A stretch of 64,000 nt of DNA from Burkholderiaceae bacterium (GTDB lineage Bacteria; Pseudomonadota; Gammaproteobacteria; Burkholderiales; Burkholderiaceae_C). The stretch spans positions 1-64,000 of the forward strand of contig JAMLIT010000012.1 in NCBI GenBank assembly GCA_023954035.1, written 5' to 3'. The notes under the pieces were generated by a model. It saw only the letters and a program-made list of their open reading frames with translations, did not search any database and was not told where the DNA came from. The position numbers and the translations under genes are program-made. This document shows, piece after piece, positions 15,749 through 24,619 of the stretch; the first letter of the stretch is position 1, and the number at the start of each line of letters is the position of its first letter.

Positions 15749-16993
15749 TCAGGCGGAGGCCGCCAGGGCCGCGTCGATGGCGCGCGCCCGCGCCCCATGG
15801 ATCTGCGCGCCCACCTGCGGCCCCTTGAGGCCGCGCGCTGCAGCCTCTTGGGCCAGTGGGGCCGTGTCCACAGAACGCGCTGCGCTCAAGGCCGCACGCA
15901 AGCGCTCGCGTTGGGGATAGGCAGTTGCCTCAAAGCCCAGGCGTCCGCGGGCATCGCATTCGCAGGCCAGCAGCACCTCCTCGAAGCGCGCCGGCTTGCG
16001 GATGGCATCGCAGCGCTCCAGCAGGCGCAGCAGCGCGGCCGCGTTCAGCTCGCCGCTGCGGTGGATGTTGCCATGCTCGCGTGCCACCACATCGGCCAGC
16101 TCGCGGCACTCCACCGGCACGCGCAGGCGCTGGCAGACCCCGCGCAGCAGTTGGGCGCTGCGCTGTTCGTGTCCGATGTGCCGTGGCAGTACCTCCTTCG
16201 GGGTCGTCCCTTTGCCCAGGTCGTGCGTCAGGCAGGCAAAGCGCACGCCGAGCGGGGCGTGCAGGCGCGCTGCCATGTCGAGCACCATCATCAGGTGCAC
16301 GCCGGTGTCCACCTCCGGGTGGTACTCGGCGCGCTGGGGTACGCCCCACAGACCATCGACTTCGGGGAGCAGCACGGCGAGCGCGCCGCACGCGCGCAAC
16401 AGCTCGAACATGCGCGACGGCTGGACCTGCATCAGTCCGCGCGCGAGTTCCTGCCAGACGCGCTCGGGCACCAGGTGGTCGGCCTCGCCGGCGTCTACCA
16501 TTTCGCGCATCAGCACCAGCGTTTCGGGCGCGACGGAAAAATCGGGAAAGCGCGCCGCAAAACGCGCCACGCGCAATATGCGTACAGGGTCTTCGCGAAA
16601 GGCATCGCCGACATGGCGCAGCACGCGTGCCTGCAGGTCGCGCTGGCCGAAATAGGGGTCAAAAAGGGCGCTAGGGCTTATATCTCCTGCGTTGGCAGCT
16701 ATTGCATTGATAGTAAGATCGCGCCGAGCGAGGTCTTCTTCCAGCGTGACGTCGGGCGCCGCGTGCACCACAAAGCCGCGGTAACCGCGGCCGCTCTTGC
16801 GCTCGGTGCGCGCCAGCGCGTATTCCTCATGCGTTTCGGGGTGCAGAAAAACCGGAAAGTCGCGCCCCACGGGCCTGAAGCCCTGCGCTGCCATGTCCTC
16901 GGGCGTGGCGCCGACCACCACCCAGTCGCGGTCCTGCACCGGCAACCCCAGCAGGGCGTCGCGCACCGCACCTCCGACCATGTACATCTTCAT
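15749..16993 (-). CDS. cca: CCA tRNA nucleotidyltransferase with HD domain
   Basis: Multifunctional CCA-adding enzyme that builds or repairs the tRNA 3' end. 414 residues. Motif A is [11 protein letters not shown] with catalytic DRDW following; [10 protein letters not shown] and [16 protein letters not shown] are further class II motifs; HDLGKGTTP is the HD phosphohydrolase domain. Inside the head domain, after NAIA, the stretch [10 protein letters not shown] is encoded by a family-A repeat where relatives have a short linker before DP(F/Y)FGQRDL. The frame is intact and motif residues are present, so it is probably functional. Confidence 0.95.
   Translation of the reverse strand: MKMYMVGGAVRDALLGLPVQDRDWVVVGATPEDMAAQGFRPVGRDFPVFLHPETHEEYALARTERKSGRGYRGFVVHAAPDVTLEEDLARRDLTINAIAANAGDISPSALFDPYFGQRDLQARVLRHVGDAFREDPVRILRVARFAARFPDFSVAPETLVLMREMVDAGEADHLVPERVWQELARGLMQVQPSRMFELLRACGALAVLLPEVDGLWGVPQRAEYHPEVDTGVHLMMVLDMAARLHAPLGVRFACLTHDLGKGTTPKEVLPRHIGHEQRSAQLLRGVCQRLRVPVECRELADVVAREHGNIHRSGELNAAALLRLLERCDAIRKPARFEEVLLACECDARGRLGFEATAYPQRERLRAALSAARSVDTAPLAQEAAARGLKGPQVGAQIHGARARAIDAALAASA
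16656..16716 (+). repeat. Family-A interspersed repeat inside cca
   Basis: GGTCAAAAAGGGCGCTAGGGCTTATATC followed by GGCAGCTATTGCATTGATAGTA. This reproduces the order CTAGCGCTTAT...GCAGCTAT...ATAGTA of intergenic copies, with a few substitutions. It lies antisense inside cca and codes for an inserted loop. Confidence 0.65.
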
Positions 16994-17119
16994 GGGACAA
17001 GTTTAGGGGCAGCGCCCGGGCGCGGCTGTCCTACACGAGTGTGTGGCAGTGGACCGCTGCCGCAGCCCGGCAGGCGCGCCGAAGATAGCGACTCTTTGGA
17101 CAGGAGCGCAGGCAAGCCC

Positions 17120-17350
17120 ATGGACTGGATCGATCTCTTGCAGTGGCCCGCCATGGTGGTGACCGTCGTGGCCGCTTGGTACGTCGCCTCCGAGCGCGAG
17201 CGCAAGCGCAACTGGGGGTTCTGGTTGTTCCTGGCGAGCAATGTCTTGTGGGTTGCCTGGGGCCTGTATTCCGGTGCGCATGCGCTGGTCGTGCTGCAAC
17301 TGTGCCTCGCGGCGATGAACATCCGCGGTGCGGTGAAGGCCGCGTCCTGA
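17120..17350 (+). CDS. Small two-helix membrane protein
   Basis: 76-residue hypothetical protein. Hydrophobic segment LLQWPAMVVTVVAAWYV precedes a basic loop (ASERERKRN). A second region, GFWLFLASNVLWVAWGLYSGAHALVVLQLCLA, contains one or two more helices. The NWGFWLFLASNVLWVAWG stretch resembles small PnuC/SWEET-like membrane proteins, but I cannot assign a function. CAGGAGCG lies upstream of the ATG. It stands alone between cca and a GST gene. Confidence 0.65.
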   Translation: MDWIDLLQWPAMVVTVVAAWYVASERERKRNWGFWLFLASNVLWVAWGLYSGAHALVVLQLCLAAMNIRGAVKAAS

Positions 17351-17391
17351 CGCCCGCCCGCGCCATGGACTGCGTCCCCCCCCCAAGCGAA

Positions 17392-18075
17392 TCAGCGCCT
17401 CAAGCGGTAGGGCTCTTCGAATTCCCGGAAATCCTGCTCTGCCTTGGCCGCGGCAATCCATTCCTGCATCGCCGGCAAGGCTTCCACGCGCTGGATGTAC
17501 GCCGCGATGTGCGCAGGCACCGGCAGCCCATAGCGCGACAGGCGCATGCAGACGGGAGCGTAAAACGCATCGGACACGGTGAACCGACCGAACAGCATGG
17601 GGCCGCCGTACTGTGTCAGCAGGCCGCCCCACATGTCGATCAGGCGCTGCACGTCGGCGCGCACGGCCGGGCGGTCGCGCCAGAGCAGGGCGCCTTGCTG
17701 GGCCAGGTCGGCTTCGATGTTCATGGGGCAGGCACCGCGCAGGGCCGCAAAGCCGCTATGCATTTCGGCGGTGACGCTGCGCGCCTGGGCGCGGGCGGCC
17801 TTGTCCTCGGGCCAGAGCCCGTGCTCGGGATAGGTTTCGGCCAGGTATTCGGCGATCGCCAGGGTGTCCCACACCGTCAGGTCACCGTCGACCAGGACAG
17901 GCACCTTGCCGGTCGGGGAGACGCCGGCCAGCGTCGCCTTGAACTGCGAATCGGCGTCGAAGCTGTCGAAGCGAACCACCACTTCCTCGAAAGGAATGCC
18001 GGCCTGGCGCATCAGCACCCAGGGGCGCAGGGACCAGGACGAGTAGTTCTTGTTGCCAATGTAGAGCTTGAGCAT
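17392..18075 (-). CDS. Glutathione S-transferase family protein
   Basis: 227-residue GST with an N-terminal thioredoxin-like domain: LYIGNKNYSSWSLRPWVLM, where the SSWS serines are the likely glutathione-activating residues, then SPTGKVPVLVDGDLTVWDTLAIAEYL. The SSWSLRPW motif resembles the YfcF/zeta-like bacterial GSTs. Substrate unknown. It is downstream of the AidB-like gene on the same strand but separated by a family-B repeat. Confidence 0.9.
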   Translation of the reverse strand: MLKLYIGNKNYSSWSLRPWVLMRQAGIPFEEVVVRFDSFDADSQFKATLAGVSPTGKVPVLVDGDLTVWDTLAIAEYLAETYPEHGLWPEDKAARAQARSVTAEMHSGFAALRGACPMNIEADLAQQGALLWRDRPAVRADVQRLIDMWGGLLTQYGGPMLFGRFTVSDAFYAPVCMRLSRYGLPVPAHIAAYIQRVEALPAMQEWIAAAKAEQDFREFEEPYRLRR

Positions 18076-18129
18076 GGGTCACCTTGGTGGGGAGAAAGTC
18101 TGCTGATCATTGTGCGGCATGGGGCAATT

Positions 18130-18256
18130 CCATCCTGGCATGTCGGGCCCGGGCGCATGCATCGGCCCCAACCCAGGGCACCCGTGGAACCGGCTTTGCC
18201 GGGCCACTGGGTGCGTCTCCCTCTTGGGGGAAGGCGCGAAGCGCCTCAGGGGGCTA
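18130..18256 (-). repeat. Family-B post-stop repeat after the AidB-like gene
   Basis: On the minus strand, CCCCCTGAGGCGCTTCGCGCC begins 1 base after the acyl-CoA dehydrogenase stop, followed by TTCCCCC, CACCCAGTGGCCCGGC and further GC-rich arms. GGCGCTTCGCGCC is itself a hairpin. The far half diverges from other copies. Confidence 0.6.
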
Positions 18257-19936
18257 TCCGATCTTTGGCGTGGCCCGCTCGATGATGGCGGCCACATCGA
18301 CGCCGCGCGGCAGAGCGCCGTAGTTGAAGCTGCCCTCGGGCGCGAGGCGCGAGGCACAGAACGCGTCGGCCACGAAGGCGGGCGCGCCGCGCACCAGCAG
18401 CGAGGCCTGCAGCGCCAGGGCCATGCGCTCGACGACGTGGCGGGCACGGTACTGCAGGTCGGCGGTGTCGGCAAATTCCTTGCCCAGGTCGCGCACATGT
18501 TCGTCCAGCAAGCGGTTCTGGCCCTGGGTGTGGCGCAGCTCGGCAAAGAAGGCCTCCACCACCTCGGGGGTCTTGCCCATGGCGCGCAGCACGTCCAGGC
18601 ACTGGATGTTGCCGCTGCCTTCCCAGATGGCGTTGACCGGTGATTCGCGGAACAGGCGCGGGAACATGCTGTCCTCCATCACGCCGCTGCCGCCGATGCA
18701 TTCCATGGCCTCGTAGGCGTGGCCCGGCGTGCGCTTGCAGATCCAGTATTTGCCCACGGCGGTCACCAGGCGCACCAGCAGGTCCTCGTGGCGGTTGTCG
18801 CGGTGGTCCAGCGCGCGCGCCACGCGCATCGACAGGGTCATGGCGGCCTCGCTCTCCAGCGCCAGGTCGGCCAGCACGTTCTGCATCAGCGGCTGCTGGT
18901 TGAGGCGGGCACCAAAGGCGCTGCGGTGCGCACAGTGGTGCAGCGCCTGCGACAGCGCCATGCGCATGCCGGCGCTCGACCCCACCATGCAGTCAAAGCG
19001 CGTCATGGCCACCATCTCGATGATGTTGCGCACGCCGCGCCCTTCCTCGCCCACCATCCAGGCCAGCGCGCCGCGCAGCTCGGTCTCGCTCGATGCGTTG
19101 GAGGCGTTGCCCATCTTCTTCTTCAGGCGCAGCACCTGGAACGGGTTTTTCGTACCGTCCGGGCGCCAGCGCGGCAGCAGGAAGCACGACAGGCCCTTGT
19201 CGGTGTGCGCCAGCACCAGGAAGGCGTCGCACATGGGCGCCGAGACGAAATACTTGTGGCCCACCAGTTCGTACGCCTGGCCGGGGCCGCCCTGGCCCAC
19301 GGGGTAGGCGCGCGTGCTGTTGGCCTGCACGTCGGAGCCGCCCTGCTTCTCGGTCATGGCCATGCCGATGGTCACGCCCTGCTTTTGCTCCACCGGCACA
19401 TTGCGCGGGTCGTACACGCGGGCGGTGATCTTGGGCTCCCACAAGGCTGCCAGATCAGGCTGCAGGCGCAGCGCGGGGATGGCGGCAAACGTCATGGTGA
19501 TGGGGCAGCCGTGGCCTGCCTCGACCTGGGATTGCAGGTAGTTGCCGGCAGCGCGCGCCACATGGGCGCCGTCCTTGGGGTCGGTCCAGGGCGAGGAGTG
19601 CAGGCCCTGCTCGATGGCCGTGCCCATGAACTGGTGGTAGGCGGGGTGGAACTTCACCAGATCAATGCGGTTGCCGAAGCGGTCGTGCGTCTCCAGCTCG
19701 GGCTGGTGTTTGTTGGCCAGGTGGCCTTGCTCCAGGTAGTCGGCCGAGCCGGTGCGCTGGCCGAACTGCTGCAGCTCGGCGTCGGCCCAGGCTGCGCCCT
19801 CGCGCTGCACGGCCTCGCGCAGGGCGGTGTCCTGCGCGTACATGTTGTAGTCGGCCAGTTCACAGGACACGTTTTCGACCACATGGGTGTTGGCCAGGTA
19901 GCGGGTGTTCAGGGTGGTGTCGTCAAGAGTGTTCAT
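18254..19936 (-). CDS. Acyl-CoA dehydrogenase, AidB-like
   Basis: 560-residue flavoprotein of the acyl-CoA dehydrogenase superfamily. Size and layout are those of AidB, including the extra N-terminal segment and the MTEKQGGSDVQ and GSGVMEDSMFPRLFRESPVNAIWEGSGN motifs. E. coli AidB is induced by alkylation damage and binds DNA, but many AidB-like proteins are simply acyl-CoA dehydrogenases. ATG 19936 was chosen over an upstream start inside the leader. The PaaX-family regulator gene lies 208 bases upstream on the same strand, with a repeat between, and may control it. Confidence 0.88.
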   Translation of the reverse strand: MNTLDDTTLNTRYLANTHVVENVSCELADYNMYAQDTALREAVQREGAAWADAELQQFGQRTGSADYLEQGHLANKHQPELETHDRFGNRIDLVKFHPAYHQFMGTAIEQGLHSSPWTDPKDGAHVARAAGNYLQSQVEAGHGCPITMTFAAIPALRLQPDLAALWEPKITARVYDPRNVPVEQKQGVTIGMAMTEKQGGSDVQANSTRAYPVGQGGPGQAYELVGHKYFVSAPMCDAFLVLAHTDKGLSCFLLPRWRPDGTKNPFQVLRLKKKMGNASNASSETELRGALAWMVGEEGRGVRNIIEMVAMTRFDCMVGSSAGMRMALSQALHHCAHRSAFGARLNQQPLMQNVLADLALESEAAMTLSMRVARALDHRDNRHEDLLVRLVTAVGKYWICKRTPGHAYEAMECIGGSGVMEDSMFPRLFRESPVNAIWEGSGNIQCLDVLRAMGKTPEVVEAFFAELRHTQGQNRLLDEHVRDLGKEFADTADLQYRARHVVERMALALQASLLVRGAPAFVADAFCASRLAPEGSFNYGALPRGVDVAAIIERATPKIG

Positions 19937-20019
19937 GGTGCAGTACTCCAAAGTACAGGGATGAGAAATTAGTTGTCCACGGCACTTCGCATTGCCCACG
20001 GCCCGCGGAATTGGCGTAA

Positions 20020-20137
20020 CCCAGGCCAGTGGCCCCCGCGCAAGGGCCGCCCCGCCGCGCTGGGGGCGTCACCCTTCCGCATCGCGAAGCGATGCAAGAG
20101 AAGGGGGAAGGCGCGAAGCGCCACAGGGGGATGTTGC
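20020..20137 (-). repeat. Family-B post-stop repeat after the PaaX-family gene
   Basis: Near-complete copy. Minus strand: CATCCCCCTGTGGCGCTTCGCGCC, TTCCCCCTTCTC, GCATCGCTTCGCGATGC, then CAGCGCGGCGGGGCGGCCC and TTGCGCGGGGGCCACTGG. The palindrome around GCATCGC/GCGATGC and the pairing CCCCCTTCTC/GAGAAGGGGG give a branched hairpin. It starts about 8 bases past the regulator's stop. Confidence 0.8.
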
Positions 20138-20144
20138 ATATTTT

Positions 20145-20990
20145 TCAGGCGACGCGCAGGCGCGCCTTGCGGCTGACAGCGTCCGGGGCGGGCAGGGTGT
20201 CGTAAAAGCGGTTCCAGATGGTGCGGCCGGCCGCGTCGAAGGCGTGCACGCTGTCGATGAAGGCCTGGCGCAGGGCGCCGTCCACCATGGGCTCTGGCAG
20301 CAGCGGGTCATAGACGAGCTGGCGGATGGCCGCGCCGCCCAGAAAGAAGGCTTCGCGTGCGGCCTGGTCAATGGGCAGGCGCGCCGCGCCGTCCAGCCAG
20401 CGCTGCAGGCGCTGCCGCGTGGCGCGGTAGCCATGGTTGAGCGCAGCGCCATCCCACAGACTGTCGATGGTGGTTTCGGTGGCTGCGTCAAACGAGTTGC
20501 AACTGCACACCACGGCCGATGCTTCCAGTCCCAGGATGTGCAAACGCTGGCGGATGGCGGCAATGTCCGCCTCGATGTTGTCGGGGCGCAGGTAGAAATC
20601 GCGCTGCAATTGGGCAAAGCCCAGCAGGTGCAGGGCGCGCTCGCGCTGTCGGCTGGCGCTGCGGTCGCTGCGTGCAAGCAACCCGCAGTGCACGGCCACG
20701 TACTGGCCAGTCCAGGGGCGCAGGCGTTGCTCTGCGCTGCGCCAGTTGGCCACGTCCTGGGCCAGGCGCTGCGCTGCCGGGCCCAGGCGCCAGGCGCCGC
20801 GCTCGGTGGCCCGCACCATGTCCTGCGCGGCCAGCCGCGCCAGCGTCACGCGCACATGGTTTTCGCTGATGCCGAACACCGCGCACGCCGCCACGGCGTG
20901 GCTGACCGGCAGCGGGTTGTCGCCGCTGGCCAGCAGCAGTTCCAGTAGCAGGTGCTTGGGTTGGATTTTGGTGTCGGGGGCGTGGAGCAT
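20145..20990 (-). CDS. PaaX-family transcriptional regulator
   Basis: 281-residue regulator with an N-terminal winged helix (AACAVFGISENHVRVTLARLAAQDMV) followed by PaaX-type central and C-terminal domains (WTGQYVAVHCGLL, LQRDFYLRPDNIE, FLGGAAIRQLVYDPLLPEP). PaaX represses phenylacetate catabolism and is released by phenylacetyl-CoA; family members near other acyl-CoA genes probably sense related CoA esters. The inverted repeat just upstream of its start suggests autoregulation. Its likely target is the AidB-like gene downstream. Confidence 0.85.
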   Translation of the reverse strand: MLHAPDTKIQPKHLLLELLLASGDNPLPVSHAVAACAVFGISENHVRVTLARLAAQDMVRATERGAWRLGPAAQRLAQDVANWRSAEQRLRPWTGQYVAVHCGLLARSDRSASRQRERALHLLGFAQLQRDFYLRPDNIEADIAAIRQRLHILGLEASAVVCSCNSFDAATETTIDSLWDGAALNHGYRATRQRLQRWLDGAARLPIDQAAREAFFLGGAAIRQLVYDPLLPEPMVDGALRQAFIDSVHAFDAAGRTIWNRFYDTLPAPDAVSRKARLRVA

Positions 20991-21000
20991 GCGCTTGAAT

Positions 21001-21037
21001 ATTACACAAAATATTTTTCTATAAAAATATGTGTAAT
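21001..21037 (-). promoter_or_regulatory. AT-rich inverted repeat upstream of the PaaX-family gene
   Basis: ATTACAC (21001-21007) is matched by GTGTAAT (21031-21037), and ATATTTTT by AAAAATAT inside, with a small bulge and a 4-base centre. It lies 11-47 bases upstream of the regulator start, in a conspicuously AT-rich patch where a promoter is expected. Candidate operator; an RNA hairpin is the alternative. Confidence 0.5.
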
Positions 21038-21120
21038 AAAACAGTACGTACCGATACTTGGCCCTTCTCGTTGCGATGCGGTGGGCGTACTTCTCGATTC
21101 GTCTGATGCCTGTGCGGCGG

Positions 21121-21204
21121 GGGATCAGCAGACACTACGCAAGGACCCCCGCAGCGCAGGCTTGGAGGCGCCCGAAGAGCGGCTGCCTCAGGGGGATGTC
21201 CCTG
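21121..21204 (-). repeat. Family-B post-stop repeat after the 5-FCL gene (variant)
   Basis: Minus strand: GGGACATCCCCCTGAGGCAGCCGC, GGGCGCCTCCAAGCCTGCGC, GGGGGTCCTTGCG. It shares the CCCCCTGAGG edge with other copies, and the CCAAGCCTGC block with the bufA-bufB copy. It starts directly after the stop codon. Confidence 0.5.
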
Positions 21205-21777
21205 CTACACCGGCCAGACGATGCCGTTGTCGTTCAGGATCGCGTCGAGCGGCAGGTCGTGCGGCTCGGGCGCGAAGTCGTCCAGAAAACCTTGCGTATA
21301 GCCCAGGCCCACGGTCACCGGGCGGGGCTGCAGCGTGGCCAGCGTGCGGTCGTAAAAGCCGCCGCCGTAGCCCAGGCGGTAGCCGCCGGCCGCATAGCCC
21401 ACGCAGGGCACGAAGAGCAGTGTCGGCACAATCACTTCGGTGTCCTTGGGCTTGGGAATGCCATAGGCGTCTTCTTCCATCTCGCAGCCCGGGTACCAGG
21501 CGTGGAAGGTGAGGGTTTTGTGCTGCTTGTTTACCACCGGAAGGCCAATGCGGCGCGGCTGGGGTTCGTCCAGCAGTTCCCCGTCTTCCTTCCAGCGGTG
21601 CAGCGCCGGCAGGGGGTCGAACTCGCCCTTGATCGGCCAGTAGGCGCCAATGATGGTGTCGGGGCGGTCGACAAGCCAGATGCGCATCACGCGCTGCAGC
21701 GAGTCGGCGCGTTCGAGCCGGTCGGGCATATTCAGGCGCTGCTGTACCAGCGCGCGGCGCAAGGCTGCTTTGTCCAT
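21205..21777 (-). CDS. 5-formyltetrahydrofolate cyclo-ligase
   Basis: Converts 5-formyl-THF to 5,10-methenyl-THF using ATP, recycling a dead-end folate. 190 residues. The ATP/folate site is seen in VPCVGYAAGGYRLGYGGGFYDRTL; IGAYWPIKGEFDPLPAL and the basic N-terminus KAALRRALVQQR are typical. I chose ATG 21777 because longer in-frame forms run antisense into slt. Its start is separated from the divergent slt start by only 15 bases, so the two promoters must overlap the opposing coding regions. Confidence 0.92.
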   Translation of the reverse strand: MDKAALRRALVQQRLNMPDRLERADSLQRVMRIWLVDRPDTIIGAYWPIKGEFDPLPALHRWKEDGELLDEPQPRRIGLPVVNKQHKTLTFHAWYPGCEMEEDAYGIPKPKDTEVIVPTLLFVPCVGYAAGGYRLGYGGGFYDRTLATLQPRPVTVGLGYTQGFLDDFAPEPHDLPLDAILNDNGIVWPV

Positions 21778-21792
21778 CACATAATTCCCCCC

Positions 21793-23793
21793 ATGCATTG
21801 GATGAAGATTCTGACACCCCTGGTGCTTTCGTTTTTCCTCATGGGCGTGGCGGGAGGCGTCCAGGCGCTGGCCGTGGGGTCCGCGCCCACGGCGGCAGAC
21901 CAGGTGCTGATCGACATGCAGCAGGCGTTTCGCAAGAAAGACCGCGTGCGTTTGGCGCAACTTTTGCCGCAGGCGCGTGGCCACGCCCTGGAGCCCTGGG
22001 CGGCGTATTGGGAGCTGCGCGCGCGCCTGGAAGACGCGCATGCCAGCGAAGTCGAAGCCTTTTTGCAGCGCTGGGCCGGCACCTACCAGGAGGATCGCCT
22101 GCGCAACGACTGGCTGCTGCTGCTGGGCCAGCGGCGCGAATGGTCACGCTTTGGCGCCCTGCACCCGCAGTTTCGCATGGGCGACGACCGCGAGGTGCGC
22201 TGCTATGCACTGACCATCGCACAGATCGAGGGGCGCGCGCCGCCGAATGCCGCTGACCTGCTGCGGGAGAACTGGTTTGCCCAGCGCGATGCCGATGACG
22301 GTTGTACCCATGCGGCGGGCGAGCTGTTTTCGGCGAAAGTGCTGCCCGCCATAGACGTCTGGCGCAAGGCGCGCCTGGCCATCGAAGCCAACCGCGTACG
22401 GGCCGCACGCGACGCGGTCGCCATCGTCGCGCCCGATCTGCTGCCCCAAGTTGCGCAGTTGAACGATGCGCCGACCAAGTTTCTGCGTGCGCGCGCCACG
22501 GCGCCGGGCCGTGAGCGCAAGGAAATCATGGTGCTGGCGCTGATCAAGCTGGCCACCAGCGACCCCGACAACGCGGCGCAGATGCTGGATTCGAAATGGT
22601 CCGTCCACTTCAATGCCGAGGAGCGCAACTGGACCTGGGGCGTGATCGGCAAGCAGGCCGCGCTGCGCCTCTCGCCGACCGCAAGCGACTACTTTTCCAA
22701 GATCAGCCGCGACGCCGACCTGAACGACGAGCTGCTCGCCTGGAAAGTGCGCGCCGCCTTGCGCGCTGGTCAGTGGGGCATGGTGCGCAAGGCGATCAAC
22801 GCCATGTCACCCGAGGCGCAAAAGGACAGCGCCTGGGCCTACTGGAAAGCGCGTGCCTTGCTGCAAGGCCGGGTCAGCGATGCCGAACGCACCGAGGCCA
22901 CCGCCCTGCTGCGCAGCATAGCCGGCCCCGGTGGCTTTTACGAGCAGCTGGCGCTGGAAGAACTGGGCGAGCGCATCAGCGTGCCACCCGCTCCCGCGCC
23001 GCTGACGGCCGAAGAAAAAGCGGCAGCGCGCGCCAACCCGGCGCTCAACCGCGGGCTTTACGCCATCCTGATCGGGCTGCGGCGCGAGGGCGTGCGCGAA
23101 TGGAACTACGCCACCAACCTGCACGAACGTGGGGGTATGGGCGAACGCGAACTGCTTGCCGCTGCCGATTTCGCCTGCCAGTACGAGGTCTGGGACCGCT
23201 GCATCAACACCAGCGAGCGCACCGATACGGTGGCCGATTATTCGCAGCGCTACCCCATGCCGTTCGAGGGGGCCGTGGTGGCGCACAGCCGCCAGGTGGG
23301 GCTGGACCCGGCCTACGTGTATGGCCTGATCCGCCAGGAGAGCCGCTTCATCATGGACGCGCGCTCGGGGGTCGGTGCCTCGGGCCTGATGCAGGTGATG
23401 CCGGCCACGGCGCGCTGGACGGCGAAAAAAATTGGCCTGACCGGCTTCAGCACCGACCAGCTCAATGACCGCGACACCAACATCACCATCGGCACCGCTT
23501 ATCTGAAGCTGGCCTTGGACGACTTCGCCGGCTCCATGCCGCTGGCCGCTGCCGCCTACAACGCCGGCCCCGGCCGGCCGCGCAACTGGCGCAATGGCCC
23601 GGTGCTGGACGCCGCCATCTGGGCCGAAAACGTGCCCTTCACCGAAACCCGCGACTACGTGAAGAAAGTGCTGGCCAACACCACCAACTACGCCGCCCTG
23701 CTCACCGGCAAGCCCCAGTCGCTGCGCGAGCGCCTCGGGACCGTCGGCCCGCGCGACGCCGCCACGCCCGAAGTCAACAAGGACTTGCCTTGA
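21793..23793 (+). CDS. slt: Soluble lytic murein transglycosylase
   Basis: Periplasmic enzyme cleaving peptidoglycan between MurNAc and GlcNAc to form 1,6-anhydro ends. 666 residues from ATG 21793; ATG 21802 is an equally good start. A signal peptide (ILTPLVLSFFLMGVAGGVQALA) leads to a long alpha-superhelical region and then the catalytic SLT domain. Catalytic Glu516 is in IRQESRF, followed by GASGLMQVMPATA, NITIGTAYL and AAAYNAGPGRPRNW. Normal length for Slt70-like enzymes. Confidence 0.94.
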   Translation: MHWMKILTPLVLSFFLMGVAGGVQALAVGSAPTAADQVLIDMQQAFRKKDRVRLAQLLPQARGHALEPWAAYWELRARLEDAHASEVEAFLQRWAGTYQEDRLRNDWLLLLGQRREWSRFGALHPQFRMGDDREVRCYALTIAQIEGRAPPNAADLLRENWFAQRDADDGCTHAAGELFSAKVLPAIDVWRKARLAIEANRVRAARDAVAIVAPDLLPQVAQLNDAPTKFLRARATAPGRERKEIMVLALIKLATSDPDNAAQMLDSKWSVHFNAEERNWTWGVIGKQAALRLSPTASDYFSKISRDADLNDELLAWKVRAALRAGQWGMVRKAINAMSPEAQKDSAWAYWKARALLQGRVSDAERTEATALLRSIAGPGGFYEQLALEELGERISVPPAPAPLTAEEKAAARANPALNRGLYAILIGLRREGVREWNYATNLHERGGMGERELLAAADFACQYEVWDRCINTSERTDTVADYSQRYPMPFEGAVVAHSRQVGLDPAYVYGLIRQESRFIMDARSGVGASGLMQVMPATARWTAKKIGLTGFSTDQLNDRDTNITIGTAYLKLALDDFAGSMPLAAAAYNAGPGRPRNWRNGPVLDAAIWAENVPFTETRDYVKKVLANTTNYAALLTGKPQSLRERLGTVGPRDAATPEVNKDLP

Positions 23794-23800
23794 ATTTCTG

Positions 23801-23862
23801 GTGTTTTCGGCCTCTAGCGCTTATATGGTAATTTTTAGAAGCTATCAATAGAGTAGCAATTG
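23801..23862 (+). repeat. Family-A interspersed repeat after slt
   Basis: TGTTTTCGGCCTCTAGCGCTTAT, then TTTTTAGAAGCTATCAATAG and AGTAGCAATT. This is one of the clearest intergenic copies and starts 8 bases after the slt stop. It sits upstream of the second GST gene. Confidence 0.75.
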
Positions 23863-23902
23863 CTGCGACTGAGCAGGCCGGCACATCCCTGGATTTTCCT
23901 CT

Positions 23903-24604
23903 ATGAAGGCAAGCATGCTCACCGTTCACCACCTCGAAACCTCACGCTCACAGCGCATCCTCTGGTTACTGGAAGAACTGGGCATTCCCTACGAGCTGAA
24001 GGTCTATGCGCGCGACCCGCGCACCCGTCTGGCCCCTGCGGCGCTGCGCAAGGTGCACCCGCTGGGCAAGTCGCCGGTGATCACCGAGAACGGCGAGACG
24101 ATCGCCGAATCGGGCGCCATCATCGAGTACCTCGTGGAAATGCATGGCGCCGGCGCCACGGGCGACCTGGCGCACTTGCAGCCCCGGCCCGGCACGCCGG
24201 AACACCGGCGCTGCCGCTTCTGGATGCACTACGCCGAAGGCTCGCTGATGAACTGGCTGGTGATGAAGCTGGTCTTTGCCAGCATTCCCAACCAGCCCAT
24301 GCCCTTCTTTGTCAAACCCATTGCGAAGGCGATTTGCGCCAAGGTGCAGCAGCAACTGGTGGACCCGAACGTCGACACCGCACTCGCCTTCATGAACGAG
24401 CACCTGGGCCGCCACCGCTGGTTTGCCGGTGAACACCTGAGCATGGCCGATTTCCAGATGAGCTTTGGCGTGGAGGCGGCGCTCTCGCGCTCTGCCCAGG
24501 CCAGGCAATGCGCCCATCTGCAGGCCTATTGCGCGCGCATGCAGGCGCGGCCAGCGTACCAACGGGCGATCGCCAAGGGCGGGCCGGTGGTGATGGCCGC
24601 CTGA
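23903..24604 (+). CDS. Glutathione S-transferase family protein
   Basis: 233-residue GST. N-terminal domain LTVHHLETSRSQRILWLLEELGIPYEL with SRSQR at the active site, then HPLGKSPVITENGETIAESGAIIEYL. The C-terminal helices contain FAGEHLSMADFQMSFGVEAA with the conserved N-capping Asp. It is closest in style to the fungal/bacterial Gtt1-like group. ATG 23903 or the internal ATG 23915 could be used. It ends 15 bases before a convergent gene. Confidence 0.9.
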   Translation: MKASMLTVHHLETSRSQRILWLLEELGIPYELKVYARDPRTRLAPAALRKVHPLGKSPVITENGETIAESGAIIEYLVEMHGAGATGDLAHLQPRPGTPEHRRCRFWMHYAEGSLMNWLVMKLVFASIPNQPMPFFVKPIAKAICAKVQQQLVDPNVDTALAFMNEHLGRHRWFAGEHLSMADFQMSFGVEAALSRSAQARQCAHLQAYCARMQARPAYQRAIAKGGPVVMAA

Positions 24605-24619
24605 CGGCGCAGCGGTGGC

